Below are positions 9,213 to 11,464 of a DNA stretch of 11,464 nt, piece after piece. The number at the start of each line of letters is the position of its first letter. Positions within the stretch are counted from its first letter, which is position 1. Both the position numbers and the translations under genes were made by a program. Source of the DNA: an uncultured Collinsella sp. (GTDB lineage Bacteria > Actinomycetota > Coriobacteriia > Coriobacteriales > Coriobacteriaceae). Where the stretch lies: contig CAJJZO010000042.1 of the NCBI GenBank assembly GCA_905197585.1, positions 1-11,464 on the forward strand. Direction: 5' to 3'. The notes beneath the pieces are model-generated. The model worked only from the letters and a program-made list of their open reading frames with translations. It did no database searches and was not told where the DNA came from.

Positions 9213-10289
9213 GTGACGATGGTCCATTTGTCTGACGTGGTGGTGATGAAAGTGTCTAATACCGTTCTCAAACACAAACATGCGACTCGCAACACGTTGG
9301 CGCGGAATAGGATGCTCGCGCGGCTCACGGAGACGGCCAAGCAAGGTGCGCTGCTCGCAACGCATGACAATACCGAGCTCATGTGGCTGCGGCGCCATGT
9401 TGGAACCGACGATATCGCGGAGCCCGAGCCGTACCTGTTCTGTTTTCAGCATGATTGGGATGCATTGACGCCGGCGGAGCGAGCGCTGAGGACTATCAAA
9501 GGGCTTGCGGAATTTCATCCCGATTGGGCGTTTTGGGGCTATGACGCGGCGCTTTTGTGGGGTTTGGAGGTGCCGAATGATCTGCTCGGGCCGCGTTTTC
9601 TTGTTAAGACGGGCTGTTCGATGACGTTGAACAGCGGGTGCAGGTTGTTGCGTCCGCAGATGGCGGGCGCGCTCGAGCGTGTTGATGGCGTGCAGGTGAC
9701 GTCATTTTGGCGCACGGTGGAGGATTGCTTGCTTCGTGCGCCGTTCTCCTACGGGTTGACGATTGCCGATTCTGCACTGCGGGCGAAAGGCGTTTCACGT
9801 GGGGATTTGTGCGAGCGCCTCCGCGCCGATTGCGAGGGCAGGCGAGGGTATCGCAGGGCACAGGTGATTGCGTCGTATGCGGACGGGATGTCCGAAAACG
9901 GTGGCGAGTCTCGGTTTCGAGCGTTCTTTATTGCATACGGCTTTCCGGTTCCGGAGTTGCAGGTGGAGTTTCGCGATCCGCTCGATTCGAGCCAGGTGTT
10001 TCGCGTCGACTATTTTTGGCGGCTCGAGAACGGGACGTGTGTCATCGGCGAGCTCGACGGAAAGGTGAAGTACACCTTGCAGAACGGCGAGGGCCGGGAG
10101 TCGGTCGACCCATTCGTGGCAGAACGTCAACGGGAGTCTCATCTGACAATGCTCGGGCACAAGGTGCTTCGGTTTACGTTTGATGAACTCAAGAACCCGG
10201 GGAAGCTGGCTGAAAAGATGAGACTGGCGGGAATTCAACAGCGGGCCGATCTGGCTGAGGAATGGAGACGCCAGTGGTATGGGCGCTGA
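9213..10289 (+). CDS. AbiEi-like protein with C-terminal DUF559/Vsr-like nuclease domain
   Basis: A 358-residue cytosolic protein resembling the actinobacterial family annotated as type IV toxin-antitoxin AbiEi-like, ending in a DUF559-type domain. The middle part, with VTSFWRTVEDCLLRAPF (about 162-178) then ADSALRAKGVSRGDL, matches the usual AbiEi C-terminal pattern. The C-terminal part has the restriction-endonuclease-like layout: Glu232 (GESRFR), Asp266 (FRVDYFW), Glu280-Leu-Asp282-Gly-Lys284, then an Arg-rich helix and GHKVLRFTFDEL. A nuclease active site is therefore plausible but unproven. I chose GTG 9213 because GGAGG (9203-9207) lies 5 bases before it; ATG 9219, 11 bases away, is the main alternative, and TTG 9195 is unlikely. 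Repeat array B ends about 20 bases before the start and array C begins 5 bases after the stop. No adjacent AbiEii toxin gene is visible. Confidence 0.85.
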   Translation: MTMVHLSDVVVMKVSNTVLKHKHATRNTLARNRMLARLTETAKQGALLATHDNTELMWLRRHVGTDDIAEPEPYLFCFQHDWDALTPAERALRTIKGLAEFHPDWAFWGYDAALLWGLEVPNDLLGPRFLVKTGCSMTLNSGCRLLRPQMAGALERVDGVQVTSFWRTVEDCLLRAPFSYGLTIADSALRAKGVSRGDLCERLRADCEGRRGYRRAQVIASYADGMSENGGESRFRAFFIAYGFPVPELQVEFRDPLDSSQVFRVDYFWRLENGTCVIGELDGKVKYTLQNGEGRESVDPFVAERQRESHLTMLGHKVLRFTFDELKNPGKLAEKMRLAGIQQRADLAEEWRRQWYGR

Positions 10290-10294
10290 GAGGT

Positions 10295-10439
10295 TTTGTC
10301 TCGATCTGTAACGTTTAGAAGTTGTTTGAGTTCGTAATTGTTACAGATCGAGACAAACCGGTGAAACGTCGACCGAATGTCTTGATCTGTAACATCAAGG
10401 GGCCCAATAACCCTGTACCTGTTACAGATCGAGACATTC
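10295..10439 (+). repeat. Repeat array C: two long inverted-repeat elements
   Basis: Element 7 has arms 10295-10312 and 10340-10357, a perfect 18-bp inverted repeat. Element 8 has arms 10375-10393 and 10421-10439, 19 bp with one U-G-type position. The 27-bp gap between GTAAC and GTTAC is kept in both, and the two are offset by 81 bp. The array starts 5 bases after the stop codon of the nuclease-like gene. The centre of element 7 has diverged most from the family, while its stem is one of the best preserved, so the stem rather than the loop seems to be under constraint. Confidence 0.92.
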
Positions 10440-10585
10440 CCCTGATGTTGCTGGGGTGGGGCTGCAACGTATTCCGTCCCCCCACATCCCCTCTTCCCTC
10501 CGTTAACCGATATGTCCGCAGCAATCCTGCCGCGCTGGATAATAATGGACAGATGTTCAAGTTTTCTGAGGGGGAGGAGCTCGAT
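10440..10585. other. Leader region of the amidohydrolase gene
   Basis: There is no gene here. GTGGGG (10456-10461) can pair with CCCCAC (10480-10485), but no T-run follows, so I do not call a terminator. A GATAATAAT stretch near 10538-10546 could serve as a -10 region, without a good -35. The strong ribosome binding site GGGGGAGGAG lies at about 10570-10579. Confidence 0.3.
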
Positions 10586-11464
10586 ATGGCGTCTGCCGAT
10601 CGTTCCACGTTGTTTATCAATGCGACCGTCCTGGATGGTTCGGAACATATGGAGCCGCAGCCCGACATGGCCGTGGCCGTTGAGCGCGGTGTCATCACGT
10701 GGATGGGGCCGAGTGCTGTGGCGCAGGCGCCTGCAGGTGCCGAGGTCATCGATCTGGCAGGGGCGTATCTCATGCCAGGCCTCATCAATATGCATGTGCA
10801 TCTGTGCGGTTCGGGCAAGCCGGTTTCGGCGGGCGATGCGGGTGCGCTGATGAAAAAGCTCGATAATCCCGTGGGGCGCGCCATCGTGCGCCACATTCTT
10901 AAGGGCAGCGCCCAACAACAGCTGGCAAGTGGCGTGACCACGGTGCGCGGCGCGGGCGACCCGCTGTTTGCCGATCTTGCCGTGCGCGATGCTATCGATG
11001 CCGGCAAGTATCAAGGTCCTCGCCTGGTGGCGCCGGGAACGGGCGTCACGGTGCCGGGCGGCCATGGTGCAGGCTTGTTCGCCCAGGTGGCCAACAGTCC
11101 CGCCGAGGCAGCCGAACAGGTGCGTGACCTGTATGCGCGCGGTGCCGGCGTCATTAAGCTGTTCGTAACGGGTGGTGTGTTCGACGCGACCGAGGTGGGC
11201 GAGCCGGGCGTGCTGCGTATGCCGGTGGAGGTTGCCGCGGCGGCGTGCAAGGCGGCGCACGAGGTTGGCCTTCCGGTCATGGCCCATGTCGAGAGCGCCG
11301 AAGGTGTGAAGGCCGCGCTTCAGGCCGGGGTCGACACAATCGAGCACGGCGCTCCGATGACGCCTGAGATTCTGGAGCTGTACCGCGGCGCCGCGGGAAC
11401 ACAGCTCGAGGGACGCGCGCCGCGCGTGACCAGCACGATCAGCCCTGCACTGCCGTTTGTGCTG
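10586..11464 (+). CDS. Amidohydrolase, imidazolonepropionase-like (3' partial)
   Basis: Metal-dependent hydrolase of the amidohydrolase superfamily; 293 residues are present and the frame runs off the window. The N-terminal beta-sandwich (about 1-60) leads into PGLINMHVHL with metal ligands His70 and His72. Further expected ligands follow: Lys191 in GVIKLFVTGG (candidate carbamylated lysine), His234 in VMAHVES and His254 in TIEHG. The pattern fits the imidazolonepropionase-like group that includes Xaa-Pro and Xaa-Arg dipeptidases and cyclic-amide hydrolases; true HutI is less likely, but the substrate cannot be read from sequence. The ATG at 10586 follows GGAGGAG by about 6 bases. An in-frame ATG at 10553 has no ribosome binding site and is less likely. 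The gene is separated from the upstream nuclease-like gene by array C and is probably transcribed separately. Confidence 0.9.
   Translation, partial: MASADRSTLFINATVLDGSEHMEPQPDMAVAVERGVITWMGPSAVAQAPAGAEVIDLAGAYLMPGLINMHVHLCGSGKPVSAGDAGALMKKLDNPVGRAIVRHILKGSAQQQLASGVTTVRGAGDPLFADLAVRDAIDAGKYQGPRLVAPGTGVTVPGGHGAGLFAQVANSPAEAAEQVRDLYARGAGVIKLFVTGGVFDATEVGEPGVLRMPVEVAAAACKAAHEVGLPVMAHVESAEGVKAALQAGVDTIEHGAPMTPEILELYRGAAGTQLEGRAPRVTSTISPALPFVL

Noticed and set aside
9213..10289. A complete AbiE toxin-antitoxin pair
   Set aside because: Only the AbiEi-like partner type is visible. No nucleotidyltransferase-like AbiEii gene lies next to it, and the DUF559-like C-terminus suggests a different role.
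10456..10485. Intrinsic terminator after array C
   Set aside because: A G/C stem of six pairs is possible, but the loop is 18 bases long and no T-run follows.
10235..11347. A 370-residue minus-strand frame opposite the amidohydrolase
   Set aside because: It is a shadow with His- and Arg-rich low-complexity sequence; the plus-strand frame carries the complete set of metal ligands.

Overview
The window looks like a chromosomal segment of a GC-rich gut actinobacterium of the class Coriobacteriia, most likely Collinsella or a close relative. This rests on strongly GC3-biased codon use, GGAGG-type ribosome binding sites, the Nramp-like protein at the left edge and the actinobacterial style of the AbiEi/DUF559-like protein. 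The assignment is from recognition only; no database search was possible.

Layout. Bases 1-1168 (minus strand, 3' end outside the window) encode an Nramp/SLC11-type transporter whose canonical metal-binding Asp is Ala. The 442-bp divergent spacer (1169-1610) holds a candidate promoter for that gene, two copies of a long inverted-repeat element (array A), and a possible control region for the next operon. Bases 1611-7795 are the gltB-gltD operon for NADPH-type glutamate synthase. A compact set of competing hairpins follows gltD. A T-rich stretch to 8149 has no convincing gene and ends in a potential hairpin over the ribosome binding site of the next gene. Bases 8150-8857 encode an unrecognised 235-residue cytosolic protein. 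Array B (four repeat elements) follows, then a gene for an AbiEi-like/DUF559-like protein with a candidate restriction-endonuclease fold (9213-10289), then array C (two elements). From 10586 to the right edge is the first part of an imidazolonepropionase-like amidohydrolase.

The most unusual content is the repeat family. Eight elements each have two inverted 15-bp arms (consensus GTCTCGATCTGTAAC) separated by exactly 27 bp. Within each array the elements recur every 80 or 81 bp. The 27-bp centres are related to each other, so this is not a CRISPR array. Two of the three arrays lie directly against the two ends of the nuclease-like gene, which recalls REP elements and their RAYT transposases but with a different protein family. 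Whether protein and repeats work together is a hypothesis.

Metabolically, gltBD makes two glutamates from glutamine and 2-oxoglutarate and is the one clear pathway unit here. The other genes show no obvious functional link to it.
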